The notes below the pieces were generated by a model. The model was not told where the DNA came from. It ran no database searches and saw nothing but the letters and a program-made list of their open reading frames with translations. Both the position numbers and the translations under genes were made by a program. Below, one piece after another: positions 24,999 to 35,605 of a stretch of 64,000 bases of DNA (position 1 is the stretch's first letter; each line of letters begins with the position of its first letter). The DNA is from Streptomyces cirratus (lineage in GTDB: Bacteria > Actinomycetota > Actinomycetes > Streptomycetales > Streptomycetaceae). The stretch is taken from contig NZ_BMVP01000009.1 in the NCBI RefSeq assembly GCF_014650775.1, positions 1-64,000 of the forward strand, read 5' to 3'.

Positions 24999-25364
24999 GC
25001 GGGGACCTCCGGGGCCGGGAACAGGGCAACAAGCCGCCCGGCGCGCTCGGCTGCTGCCGACGTACCGGGCTTGGCTCGCCCACTTTGGTAACCCGGCCCC
25101 CCGCTCCCGCCCAAACCGCCCCTTTACTACCCAAGCTCGTAGATGTGGACGAGGCGCCCAACCCTGTTGACCGCTCCCCAGCAGGGTGAAGTCATGGACA
25201 AAACGGACACTCGATCTACGAAAGGTGGTAGGAGGTCCGATTTGCCCTGTGCGGCTTGTCACCGCCGTGAGGGCGTGTACGGGCCGCCTTGCGGGGCAGG
25301 ACGCCGCCCACCGCGGGGCACGGCGCGGCCCACCTTGCGGGGCACGGCGCCGCCCGCCCCCACA
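24999..25364 (-). promoter_or_regulatory. Upstream region of the M23 peptidase gene
   Basis: No gene is visible. Reading toward the peptidase, an AT-richer stretch lies around 25117-25140 (GAGCTTGGGTAGTAAAGG), a possible promoter region. After it comes a GC-rich segment able to fold before the start codon. The length would allow a structured 5' leader of about 120 bases. I compared it mentally with the ydaO cyclic di-AMP riboswitch and could not match the conserved cores. Direct repeats of GCGGGGCACGGCGC occur at about 25315-25353. Confidence 0.3.
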
Positions 25365-25411
25365 CGGACAAAAGGGCGGCCCCGGGACCTTTCGGTCCCG
25401 GGGCCGCCCTT
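25365..25411 (-). terminator. Strong terminator of clpC
   Basis: An 18-bp perfect stem (25372-25389 with 25394-25411) and a 4-base loop end in TTTTGT on the minus strand, 25 bases after the clpC stop codon. Confidence 0.88.
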
Positions 25412-25435
25412 CACACCGCTACGGGCGCCTCGCGC

Positions 25436-27961
<2,526 letters not shown>

Positions 27962-28167
27962 CGTTTATCGCTCCTCAGAGCGGTCGGGCAGTTCGGGGTC
28001 GGTCCCCGCCCTGTCCTTCCGCATGCTAGTCCCGCGGGGCGGGACAGCTCATTCCAACTGCCGACATCCGTCCGCGGCTCACCCTCACGTTCTGTGGGAA
28101 AACCGGCCGCAAGAGCCGACAACTGCTCCAACCCGATGGTGCGAGACGATGTTCCCGCAGGCCAGGC

Positions 28168-28201
28168 AGATACCCGTCACACGTGTACGCCGATGGCGAA
28201 C
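28168..28201 (-). promoter_or_regulatory. ClgR box and putative clpC promoter
   Basis: On the minus strand GTTCGC-CATCG-GCG (28201-28188) matches the ClgR operator pattern GTTCGC-N5-GCG known for Streptomyces clp and lon promoters. A -10-like TATCTG follows about 16 bases downstream (28172-28167), a sensible place for an activator site at the -35. The rest of the 27962-28423 gap contains the clpC 5' leader and, in its right part, the upstream region of the next plus-strand gene. Confidence 0.65.
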
Positions 28202-28423
28202 GGAACCCCCTCGAAGGCCGTTCACCTCGCCGTGTCGCCCCTATCCACTAGGAATGTCTTACCCCTAAGGACGGACGGTCCATGCCGGGGACCACGGTTG
28301 TCTCCGCTACGGGCGAACAGGCTTCCGTCTTCGAATGTGGGACGGAGCGTGCCGGATGTTTACGTTCCGTATTCTTCCGTACGCATCGCGTAACCCGGAG
28401 CGCAATCCGCAGTTGCTCGGGAC

Positions 28424-29029
28424 ATGGCACTCACCGCCGCCGGGAACGCCCTCGGCCTCGCCGCCGTCCCGCCGCCCCGGACCGCGCCCGGAGCGGAGTC
28501 CTACGCCGCCTGGTACGCCCGGGTACCCGGCTGGACCCTGGCCGCCGCCGCGCCCGCCCGGCTCGCCACCGGGACGGTGTTCGACGTACTGGAGCTGCCG
28601 GCCGACGCGGGGACGCAGGTGCTGCGACGTCGGGTCGCCACCGGGCCGGTGGCCGTCGCGGGCCGCCGGATGCGGTTCCTGGTGGCCCCGGGGGGCGCGG
28701 AGGAGCTGGACGGGCTCCTCGACTGGCTGGAATGGGGCGGGGTGGACCTCGACCTCACCGCGCTCGGGGAGGGGGGTCTGATCACCGCCCCGGCGCCTCC
28801 CGGACAGCACGCGGCGCACGGCCCCCGGGGGGCCGCAGTGTGGCTGCGGCCCCCCGAGCAGGGGTGCGAGGCATCACTGCCCGCCCTGCCCGGTCCCGGG
28901 CAGGGCGCCGGACCCGATCTCGTACGCCTGGTCGCCGCGGCGGCGACCGAGTGCCACAGGGCACGCCTGCGGCGGCGTACGGCCCCGGCGGGGCGGGCCG
29001 GCGCCGTCGGTCAGGCCCGGTTCTCGTAG
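28424..29029 (+). CDS. Prim-Pol-like (DNA primase/polymerase N-terminal) domain protein
   Basis: The 201-residue protein has the pattern of the short bifunctional primase/polymerase-type proteins common in Streptomyces: a Pro-rich start, TGTVFDVLELPADAG near residue 49, and a strand-rich segment with MRFLVAPGGAEELDGLL near 82. The acidic metal-site motif of an active Prim-Pol (DxD) is not clear, so it may be inactive or only distantly related. The C-terminal third is low complexity. Its last 19 bases overlap the end of the convergent lsr2 gene. Assignment rests on pattern memory. Confidence 0.55.
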   Translation: MALTAAGNALGLAAVPPPRTAPGAESYAAWYARVPGWTLAAAAPARLATGTVFDVLELPADAGTQVLRRRVATGPVAVAGRRMRFLVAPGGAEELDGLLDWLEWGGVDLDLTALGEGGLITAPAPPGQHAAHGPRGAAVWLRPPEQGCEASLPALPGPGQGAGPDLVRLVAAAATECHRARLRRRTAPAGRAGAVGQARFS

Positions 29030-29346
29030 GCCTCGCGGATCTCGGCGGGGACGCGGCCGCGGTCGTTGACCGTGAGGCCCTTGGCCTTCGCCCACGCGCG
29101 GATCTCCGCGGTGTCCGGGTTGCCGGACGTGGCGGCGGCGCGGCCCTTGGAACGGCCCGCGGCGGCACGGCCACCGGTGCGGCGACCGCTCTTGGTGTAA
29201 GGGTCGAGCAGGCCGCGAAGCTTTTCAGCATTGGCGGCGGTGAGGTCGATCTCGTAGGTCTTGCCGTCCAGAGCGAACGTCACCGTCTCGTCCGCCTCGC
29301 CACCGTCGAGGTCGTCGACAAGAAGGACCTGAACCTTCTGTGCCAC
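29011..29346 (-). CDS. lsr2: Lsr2 nucleoid-associated protein
   Basis: Lsr2 bridges AT-rich DNA and silences horizontally acquired genes and specialised-metabolite clusters. The 111-residue protein has the N-terminal dimerisation domain (VAQKVQVLLVDDLDGGEADE at the start) and a basic linker with RTGGRAAAGRSKGRAAA. The C-terminal AT-hook-like DNA-binding domain (about 75-111) contains IRAWAKAKGLTVNDRGRVP, with the RGR minor-groove motif. GTG 29346 is supported by an AAAGGA site and the conserved N-terminus. Streptomyces carry a second paralogue elsewhere. Confidence 0.95.
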   Translation of the reverse strand: MAQKVQVLLVDDLDGGEADETVTFALDGKTYEIDLTAANAEKLRGLLDPYTKSGRRTGGRAAAGRSKGRAAATSGNPDTAEIRAWAKAKGLTVNDRGRVPAEIREAYENRA

Positions 29347-29521
29347 CGGATTTCCTTTCATCGAAAATGCAGTACGCGGAAAGGAAACCGCTTTTGCCGG
29401 GAAAACACAAACCCCCGGTGAGAGGTTCAAGGCCGCCGCACAGCGGGAAACGTACGCGATTCGGACATAGGCCACAGGCGTGCGGAGCCCGTAAAAGCGG
29501 CTCTGATCGAGCACCCACGGA

Positions 29522-30052
29522 TCAGAGGTGCAGAAGCATCCGACTGTTGCCCAAGGTGTTCGGCTTCACTCGTTCGAGACCGAGGAACTCGGCGACGCCC
29601 TCGTCATAGGAACGCAGGAGCTCCATGTAGACATCGGTCTCCACCGCGGTCTCCCCGATCTCGACGAAGCCGTGCTTCGCGAAGAAGTCCACTTCGAAGG
29701 TGAGGCAAAAAACCCGGCTCACGCCGAGCCGGCGCGCGGTCTCCAACAACTGGGCCAGCACCCGATGCCCTACGCCGGCCCCCTTCAAGGCGCGGTCGAC
29801 GGCGAGAGTGCGTACTTCGGCGAGGTCTTCCCACATCACGTGGAGAGCGCCGCAGCCCACGACCTGGCCGTCGCCGTCGCGTTCCGCGACCCAGAACTCC
29901 TGGATGTCCTCGTAAAGGACCACGGGGGCTTTGTCCAGCAGGATGCGCTGCTGCACGTACTGGTCGAGCAGACGGCGCAGCGCGGGAACGTCGCTCGTGC
30001 GCGCGCGGCGGATGGTCACTGATTTAGCGTCTTCGGTGGAAAACTCTCCCAT
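29522..30052 (-). CDS. Amino-acid N-acetyltransferase (ArgA-type GNAT)
   Basis: The 176-residue GNAT protein matches the short stand-alone acetyltransferases that perform the first step of arginine synthesis in actinobacteria (Rv2747 type, from memory). The acetyl-CoA loop is RTLAVDRALKGAGVGHRVL near residues 80-98; FFAKHGFVEIG near 126 is the usual C-terminal signature. It acetylates glutamate or glutamine. ATG 30052 is preceded by TAGCGT at 6 bases, indicating a leaderless transcript. It is not linked to other arginine genes here. Confidence 0.85.
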   Translation of the reverse strand: MGEFSTEDAKSVTIRRARTSDVPALRRLLDQYVQQRILLDKAPVVLYEDIQEFWVAERDGDGQVVGCGALHVMWEDLAEVRTLAVDRALKGAGVGHRVLAQLLETARRLGVSRVFCLTFEVDFFAKHGFVEIGETAVETDVYMELLRSYDEGVAEFLGLERVKPNTLGNSRMLLHL

Positions 30053-30061
30053 GCGGTGACG

Positions 30062-30532
30062 CTATCGCCCCGGCTCGGACGGCCGCTCGCCGGTCTGCTG
30101 CCCGGCTTCCGCGGCCGGTGGGGCCGGCGTTTCGGCGACGGCGCGTTCCGCCGGTTCCGCGGGCGCCTCGTCGTCGTGGCCGACGATCCGTACGGCGTCC
30201 CGGAGGGCTTCCCGCTGTTCCTGGGACATCATGCCGAAGAAGGCCACGAGGGCGGCCGCCGGGTTGTCGCTGGTCGACCAGGCCTCGTTCATCAGGGCGG
30301 CCGAGTAGGCGGCTCGGGTGGAGACCGCCGTATAGCGATAGGCGCGGCCCTCGGCTTCCCGCCGGACCCAGCCCTTCTGATGGAGGTTGTCCATAACGGT
30401 CATGACCGTGGTGTACGCGATGGACCGTTCCTGCTGAAGGTCTTCCAGGACTTCACGAACGGTGACCGGGCGGTTCCACTGCCACACCCGTGTCATCACG
30501 GCGTCTTCGAGTTCTCCCAAGGGGCGAGGCAC
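30062..30532 (-). CDS. BlaI/MecI-family transcriptional regulator
   Basis: The 156-residue protein has a winged helix (residues about 4-75) with LGELEDAVMTRVWQWNRPVTV, TVMTVMDNLHQKGWV and a dimerisation helix, typical of BlaI/MecI/CopY repressors. A Pro/Ala-rich tail follows from about residue 118. No BlaR-type sensor peptidase is adjacent. GTG 30532 lies 6 bases after TATCGT, so it is probably leaderless. The -10 lies within GCACTATCGTGC, a short dyad that could allow autoregulation. It ends 9 bases before the start of the acetyltransferase gene and may be cotranscribed with it. Confidence 0.87.
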   Translation of the reverse strand: MPRPLGELEDAVMTRVWQWNRPVTVREVLEDLQQERSIAYTTVMTVMDNLHQKGWVRREAEGRAYRYTAVSTRAAYSAALMNEAWSTSDNPAAALVAFFGMMSQEQREALRDAVRIVGHDDEAPAEPAERAVAETPAPPAAEAGQQTGERPSEPGR

Positions 30533-30590
30533 AACAGCACGATAGTGCGGGTTGTGGGGAATTGCCCGACTATTCGGAAGGCAACGCGCG

Positions 30591-30627
30591 ACAAATGTGG
30601 GGGCCCCGACTCGGTCGGGGCCCCCAC
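30591..30627 (-). terminator. Terminator of the 55-residue membrane protein gene
   Basis: A 14-bp perfect stem (30597-30610 with 30614-30627, 3-base loop) is followed on the minus strand by ATTTGT. It lies 15 bases after the stop codon. Confidence 0.8.
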
Positions 30628-30641
30628 GGGAGTTCTCCGGG

Positions 30642-30809
30642 TCAGTTCCCGGTCTGCCGGGCCGCCTCGGCGCGGGCGAGTACGGCGTCCACCGCCGCGT
30701 CTTCCTTTGCCTTGTTGGCGCCGCCCTGGCTCTTCACGATCGTCTTGACGAGGAAGACGAAGAACACGGCCATCACGAAGGGGGGCACGAGCGCGGAAAC
30801 GTAGTCCAT
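30642..30809 (-). CDS. 55-residue single-span membrane protein
   Basis: The small protein starts MDYVSALVPPFVMAVFFVFL: one hydrophobic segment at residues about 6-24, followed by a charged, Ala-rich helical tail (KAKEDAAVDAVLARAEAARQ). It is bounded by a strong terminator, which supports a real gene. Function unknown; similar short proteins are common in Streptomyces (from memory). A location in the membrane with the helical tail in the cytosol is likely. The upstream region has no obvious ribosome site on the minus strand, so the start is a best guess. Confidence 0.72.
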   Translation of the reverse strand: MDYVSALVPPFVMAVFFVFLVKTIVKSQGGANKAKEDAAVDAVLARAEAARQTGN

Positions 30810-30823
30810 GCCCACCAGCGTAG

Positions 30824-31480
30824 CTATCCCGCCGCGCGGTCGTCCTTCGGGGGCGGGGTCGGCTTGCGGCGCGGCGGGAAGACCTCACCCGGAGTGGGGA
30901 CGGGCCGGTCCGGGTGCGGGGCCGGCTTCCCGCCCGGCTGCGCGGGCTTCTCGGCGGGCTGCGCGGGCTTCTCGGCGGGCCGGGGCGCCGGGCGGGGCGC
31001 GGGCCCCGGTTCGGGGCGCCGCTCCTCCTCGCGGCCGCCGGCCAGGGCCAGCAGGCGGGTCCGGGGCGCGGGCGTGGTGGAGAACCGGCGGCGTACGGAG
31101 CGCTCCGCGACCGTCTGGGCCCGCTCCAGCACCGCGGCGGCGACCGGGTTGGCGCGCAGCGCCCGCAGTGCGGCGAGGTCGTCGGGGACGGGCTCGTAGC
31201 CGGCGGCCAGGGCGTCCTGGAGCAGCTCCAGGTACCCGGGCAGGCTGCCCGGGAGGGCGGCTCTGTAGCGGGCCAGGTCGGCGAGGAGGAACTCTCTGAG
31301 CCGCCCCGCCTCCTGCACCGCGTCGTCCACCGACGCCGCGAGGCGCAGGCAGTCCTGGACCTCGCCGGCCGTCAGGGGGGCCGGGGAGGACTGGAGGGCG
31401 TGGGCGAGCGAACGCCTGAGCAGGTGCAGCTCAGCAGCGCTGAACGCCATGCCGCCGCGGGAACCGTAGGGCGTGGGCAT
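30824..31480 (-). CDS. Conserved hypothetical protein with Pro-rich tail
   Basis: The 218-residue protein has a helical N-terminal part (residues about 12-115) without signal peptide or membrane segment, and an Arg/Pro/Ala/Lys-rich C-terminal tail with a repeated PAEKPAQ motif near 150-165. I do not recognise the family. ATG 31480 has TATCTT 6 bases upstream and no ribosome site, suggesting a leaderless transcript. It shares a strand with the 55-residue protein gene, 14 bases downstream of it, and may be cotranscribed. Confidence 0.68.
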   Translation of the reverse strand: MPTPYGSRGGMAFSAAELHLLRRSLAHALQSSPAPLTAGEVQDCLRLAASVDDAVQEAGRLREFLLADLARYRAALPGSLPGYLELLQDALAAGYEPVPDDLAALRALRANPVAAAVLERAQTVAERSVRRRFSTTPAPRTRLLALAGGREEERRPEPGPAPRPAPRPAEKPAQPAEKPAQPGGKPAPHPDRPVPTPGEVFPPRRKPTPPPKDDRAAG

Positions 31481-31561
31481 GGGGCGAAGATACGCGCTAA
31501 TCGGACAAAATCCCCCGATGTGGGCTCTTCCCGGCGCGCCGGGGTTCTTCGCGGGCGCGCG

Positions 31562-31753
31562 CTACGGCTGCGCCTTGACCGCTTCCAGGAAGGCGGCCCA
31601 GGCGGCGTGGGTGGTGGCCAGGACCAGGTGCGCCGGGTCCGCGCGGTCCGCGACGCGGACCAGGACGCCGGGGGCCGAGGCGACGTAGACGCACGCGTCG
31701 CCGTCGCCGCAGTAGGACGACTTCTGCCAGGTGAGCCGAGCGGTCGCGGTCAT
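31562..31753 (-). CDS. DUF397 small protein (orphan)
   Basis: The 63-residue protein is a typical DUF397 member: LTWQKSSYCGDGDACVYVA near the start, then VRVADRADPAHL and a final WAAFLEAVK. In Streptomyces these small proteins usually sit next to an XRE-type helix-turn-helix gene of the DUF5753 kind and act with it, often in development or antibiotic control. No such partner is visible on either side here, so this copy is an orphan. ATG 31753 has a GGAGGAGA ribosome site. Confidence 0.85.
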   Translation of the reverse strand: MTATARLTWQKSSYCGDGDACVYVASAPGVLVRVADRADPAHLVLATTHAAWAAFLEAVKAQP

Positions 31754-32063
31754 GGTGGTCTCCTCCGCCGGGGAAGGGTTCGGGTGTTTCCCGGAGGGAC
31801 GGTAACCCCGCCGGGCGCGCGTTCCGGCCATTTCGGGGAAATTCCTTGCCGGGGAATTCGCCGGCCGGCCACACGACGGGCCCGTCCGCCCGACGCCGGC
31901 TCCCGGCGGGGCGCCCCGCCGGAGGCCCGTGCCGGTCCGGTCGGCCGGGGCCGGCCGGAGCGCGCGCCCGTCGGCCCGGGGCCGTGCGGGGCGCTGCCGG
32001 AGCGCGCCGGGCGACGCGCGGCGGGGGGGCCACCGGGCCGGGCTGCGGCGGGGCGGGGCCGGG
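31754..32063. other. 310-bp gap without a recognisable gene
   Basis: This stretch between coaX and the DUF397 gene is highly GC-rich and low in complexity. Frames exist on both strands, but their products are Arg/Pro/Ala-rich and unlike any family, so I call none. The promoter of the DUF397 gene should lie in its left part. No clear terminator for coaX was found. Confidence 0.5.
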
Positions 32064-32873
32064 TCAGTCGAAGTTGGGCGCGTTGCGTTCGTAGACCAGG
32101 CGCAGGCCGATCAGCGTCAGCCACGGTTCGTGGTCGTCGATCGCCGAGGACTCGCCGAGGACCATCGGGGCCAGGCCGCCCGTCGCGATGACGCGTACGT
32201 CGTCCGGCTCGCCGTGCGGGCCGGCCAGCTCCTTGGCCATGCGCGCGACGACACCGTCCACCTGGCCCGCGAAGCCGTACACCACGCCCGACTGCATCGC
32301 CTCGACCGTGGACTTGCCGATCACGTTGCGCGGGCGGGCCAGCTCGATCTTGCGCAGCTGGGCGCCCCGGACGCCCAGCGCCTCCATCGAGATCTCGATG
32401 CCCGGGGCGATCACGCCGCCCACGTACTCGCCCTTCGCCGACACCGCGTCGAAGGTCGTCGCCGTACCGAAGTCGACCACGATCGCCGGTCCGCCGTAGA
32501 GCTCGACGGCGGCGACCGCGTTGATGATGCGGTCCGCGCCGACCTCCTTCGGGTTGTCCATCAGGATCGGCACGCCGGTCTTGATGCCGGGCTCCACCAG
32601 CACCGCGGGCACGTCACCGTAGTACCGGCGGGTGACCTCGCGGAGCTCGTGCAGCACCGAGGGGACCGTCGAGCAGATCGCGATGCCGTGGATCCCGTCG
32701 CCCAGTTCGGTGCCGAGCATCGGGTGCGTACCCATCAGACCCTGCATCAGGACGGCCATCTCGTCGGCCGTGCGGCGCGGGTCGGTCGAGATGCGCCAGT
32801 GCTCGACGATCTCGTCACCGTCGAACAGGCCCAGAACCGTATGGGTGTTGCCGACGTCGATGGTGAGGAGCAT
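32064..32873 (-). CDS. coaX: Type III pantothenate kinase
   Basis: This enzyme phosphorylates pantothenate, the first step of CoA synthesis. The 269-residue protein has ASKHA signatures MLLTIDVGNTHTVLGLFDGD at the start, the type III motif GADRIINAVAA near residue 117, and VDFGTATTFDAV near 134. It is the last gene of a five-gene cofactor operon and starts 4 bases past the nadC stop. That places pantothenate synthesis (panC) and its phosphorylation under one promoter. The type III enzymes are not feedback-inhibited by CoA. Confidence 0.95.
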   Translation of the reverse strand: MLLTIDVGNTHTVLGLFDGDEIVEHWRISTDPRRTADEMAVLMQGLMGTHPMLGTELGDGIHGIAICSTVPSVLHELREVTRRYYGDVPAVLVEPGIKTGVPILMDNPKEVGADRIINAVAAVELYGGPAIVVDFGTATTFDAVSAKGEYVGGVIAPGIEISMEALGVRGAQLRKIELARPRNVIGKSTVEAMQSGVVYGFAGQVDGVVARMAKELAGPHGEPDDVRVIATGGLAPMVLGESSAIDDHEPWLTLIGLRLVYERNAPNFD

Positions 32874-32876
32874 CGG

Positions 32877-33866
32877 TTACACCGCCTCGCGCAGATCGAG
32901 GCCGATGTCGAGGATCGGCGAGGAGTGCGTCAGCGCGCCGACCGCGAGGTAGTCCACACCGGTCAGGGCGTAGTCGCGGGCGGTGTCCAGGGTGAGCCGG
33001 CCCGAGGACTCCAGGGTGGCGCGGCCGGCGACGAGGGCGACCGCCTCGGCCGTCTGGGCCACCGTGAAGTTGTCCAGCAGGATCAGGTCGGCGCCCGCCT
33101 CCAGGACCTCGCCGATCTGCTCCAGGGTGTCGACCTCGACCTCGATCGGGACCTCCGGGAAGGCCTCGCGCACGGCGGTGAACGCCTGCGCGACACCGCC
33201 CGCCGCGACGACGTGGTTGTCCTTGACGAGCGCCGCGTCCGACAGGGACATGCGGTGGTTGACGCCGCCGCCGCATCGGACCGCGTACTTCTCCAGCGCG
33301 CGCAGGCCCGGCGTGGTCTTGCGGGTGTCGCGGACCTTGGCCGTCGTGCCCTCCAGGGCGTCCGCCCAGCGGCGGGTGGCGGTCGCGATGCCGGACATCC
33401 GGCACAGGATGTTCAGCGCGCTGCGCTCGGCGGTCAGCAGGTCGCGGGTGCGGGAGCGTACGGACAGCAGCAGCTGGCCGGCCTTGACGGCGTCGCCGTC
33501 CTCCGCGTGCCGCTCCACCTCGAACGCCTCGGTGCACACCATCGAGAACACGGCCTCGGCGACGCGCAGACCGGCCACGACGCCGTCCTCGCGGGCCACG
33601 AAGTCCGCGACGGCCTCCGCCTCTTCGGGCACGGTGGCGACGGTGGTGACGTCGACCCCGCCGTCCAGGTCCTCGGACAGCGCCATGTGCGCGATGTCCT
33701 CGACCTCGATCGGGTCCAGGCCGGCGTCGGTCAGCAGCTGGGCCAGCGCCGGGTCCAGGCCGGACTCCTCGCCCTCACCGCAGGCACAGTCGTCGCCGCA
33801 ACCGCCCTCCGACCGCTCGATGAGGGGAAGTTCGTCGTGCTGGTGGTCGTGCTCGTGCGTGCTCAC
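32877..33866 (-). CDS. nadC: Quinolinate phosphoribosyltransferase with Cys/His-rich N-terminal extension
   Basis: NadC makes nicotinate mononucleotide from quinolinate and PRPP. The 329-residue protein carries the usual two-domain fold from about residue 45, with SALNILCRMSGIATATRRW near 150 and VEVDTLEQ near 235. The first 45 residues are unusual: THEHDHQHDELPL followed by GCGDDCACGEG, a likely metal-binding stretch. GTG 33866 overlaps the nadB stop (GTGA), which supports this start and hence the extension. Codon use in the extension matches the rest. Confidence 0.93.
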   Translation of the reverse strand: MSTHEHDHQHDELPLIERSEGGCGDDCACGEGEESGLDPALAQLLTDAGLDPIEVEDIAHMALSEDLDGGVDVTTVATVPEEAEAVADFVAREDGVVAGLRVAEAVFSMVCTEAFEVERHAEDGDAVKAGQLLLSVRSRTRDLLTAERSALNILCRMSGIATATRRWADALEGTTAKVRDTRKTTPGLRALEKYAVRCGGGVNHRMSLSDAALVKDNHVVAAGGVAQAFTAVREAFPEVPIEVEVDTLEQIGEVLEAGADLILLDNFTVAQTAEAVALVAGRATLESSGRLTLDTARDYALTGVDYLAVGALTHSSPILDIGLDLREAV

Positions 33867-35605
33867 GCTGACTGCTCCATGCTGTCGTTGAGGAGAGGGT
33901 GTTGTACGGATGGGAAGTCCGCGGAGTCGGTGGGCGTGACGACCAGGGCCCGCTTCTCGGTCGCGGAGAGCCGGACGACGAGGTGGCGCCGCCAGTTCGC
34001 GTCGTCCCGGTCGGGGTGGTCCTCGCGCCAGTGGCAGCCGCGGGTCTCCTCGCGCCGCCGCGCGGCGGCGACCAGGACCCGGGCCACGCACAGGAGGTTG
34101 GTGGCCTCCCAGGTGTCGACGCCCGGTTCGGCGGTCTTGCCGTGCGTCTCGAGCTCGCCCAGCGCGGCCGCGTACAGGTCTTCGAGCGCGGCGGCGGCCC
34201 CGGCGAGGGAGCCGGCCGAGCGCAGGACCCCCGCGCCGTCCGTCATGATGCGCTGGATCTCGTAGCGCGCCCCGGAGGGCTGGAGCGGGCCGGTGGCGGG
34301 GACGGGGACGACCGGGGCGCCCACGGCGGGCGGGTGGGCGACGATGTCCTCGGCGATGCGCTCGGCGAAGACCAGGCCCTCCAGCAGGGAGTTGGAGGCG
34401 AGCCGGTTCGCGCCGTGCACGCCGGTGCAGGCGACCTCGCCGCAGGCGTACAGGCCGGGGACCGTGGTGCGGCCGTGCAGGTCGGTCCGTACGCCGCCGG
34501 ACGCGTAGTGGGCGGCGGGCGCGACCGGGATGGGCTCGGTGACCGGGTCGATGCCGTGGGCGCGGCAGGCGGCGAGGATGGTGGGGAAGCGCTGCTCCCA
34601 CATCTCGGCGCCGAAGTGCCGGGCGTCCAGGTACATGTGCCGGGTGCCCTGTTCCTGCATGCGGCGCATGATGCCCTTGGCGACGATGTCGCGCGGGGCG
34701 AGTTCGGCGAGCTCGTGCTGGCCCACCATGAAGCGCACCCCGTCGGCGTCGACGAGGTGGGCGCCCTCGCCGCGGACCGCCTCCGACACCAGCGGCTGCT
34801 GGCCCTCGGCGTCCGGTCCCAGGAACAGCACCGTCGGGTGGAACTGCACGAACTCCAGGTCGGAGACCTCGGCGCCGGCGCGCAGGGCGAGGGCCACGCC
34901 GTCGCCCGTGGAGACGGCCGGGTTGGTGGTGGCGGAGAAGACCTGGCCCATGCCGCCTGTCGCGAGGATCACGGCCGGGGCGTGGACGGCGCCGACGCCG
35001 TCGTGCTGGCCTTCGCCCATGACGTGCAGGGTGACGCCGGCCGTACGCCCTTCGGCGTCCTGGAGGAGGTCCAGTACGAGCGCGTTCTCGACGGTGCGGA
35101 TACCGGCCGCCTGGACGGCCTCGACCAGGGCCCGGGAGATCTCGGCGCCCGTCGCGTCGCCGCCCGCGTGCGCGATCCGGCGTCGGTGGTGGCCGCCTTC
35201 GCGGGTCAGCTCGATCTCGCCCGTCTCGGCGGACGTGTCGAAGACGGCGCCGGACTCCATGAGGCGGCCCACCGCGCCCGGGCCCTCGGTGACGAGCAGC
35301 CGTACGGCGGCCTCGTCGCACAGGCCCGCCCCGGCGACCAGGGTGTCGTCCAGGTGCTGCTCGGGTGTGTCGCCCTCGCCGAGGGCGGCCGCGATGCCGC
35401 CCTGTGCCCAGCGGGTGGAGCCGTCGTCGAGCCGGGCCTTGGTGACCACGACCGTACGGCGGCCCGCGGCGGCGCAGCGCAGCGCCACCGTCAGGCCCGC
35501 GACGCCCGAGCCGACGACCACGACATCGGCTTCGACGGCCCAGCCGGGGGCGGGGGCGTGCAGCCGTATGCCGGTGCCGGCGGTGGCTGTGCCTGGGGTG
35601 CTCAC
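33863..35605 (-). CDS. nadB: L-aspartate oxidase
   Basis: This FAD enzyme oxidises aspartate to iminoaspartate, the first step of de novo NAD synthesis. The 580-residue protein has the dinucleotide loop VVVGSGVAGLTVALRCAAAG near residue 29, the succinate-dehydrogenase-like HYASGGVRTDLHGRT near 366 and a helical C-terminal domain. It overlaps panC upstream and nadC downstream by 4 bases each (GTGA in both cases). The usual partner nadA is not in the window. Confidence 0.95.
   Translation of the reverse strand: MSTPGTATAGTGIRLHAPAPGWAVEADVVVVGSGVAGLTVALRCAAAGRRTVVVTKARLDDGSTRWAQGGIAAALGEGDTPEQHLDDTLVAGAGLCDEAAVRLLVTEGPGAVGRLMESGAVFDTSAETGEIELTREGGHHRRRIAHAGGDATGAEISRALVEAVQAAGIRTVENALVLDLLQDAEGRTAGVTLHVMGEGQHDGVGAVHAPAVILATGGMGQVFSATTNPAVSTGDGVALALRAGAEVSDLEFVQFHPTVLFLGPDAEGQQPLVSEAVRGEGAHLVDADGVRFMVGQHELAELAPRDIVAKGIMRRMQEQGTRHMYLDARHFGAEMWEQRFPTILAACRAHGIDPVTEPIPVAPAAHYASGGVRTDLHGRTTVPGLYACGEVACTGVHGANRLASNSLLEGLVFAERIAEDIVAHPPAVGAPVVPVPATGPLQPSGARYEIQRIMTDGAGVLRSAGSLAGAAAALEDLYAAALGELETHGKTAEPGVDTWEATNLLCVARVLVAAARRREETRGCHWREDHPDRDDANWRRHLVVRLSATEKRALVVTPTDSADFPSVQHPLLNDSMEQSA

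Noticed and set aside
24999..25260. Possible cyclic di-AMP (ydaO) riboswitch before the M23 peptidase
   Set aside because: The gap length and the presence of disA were suggestive, but I could not match the conserved ydaO cores, so no call was made.
30535..30546. Short dyad GCACGATAGTGC over the BlaI-type gene promoter
   Set aside because: Arms too short to claim an operator; mentioned only in the gene entry.
31754..32063. Frames in the gap beside coaX
   Set aside because: Products are Pro/Arg/Ala low-complexity sequence with no family features.
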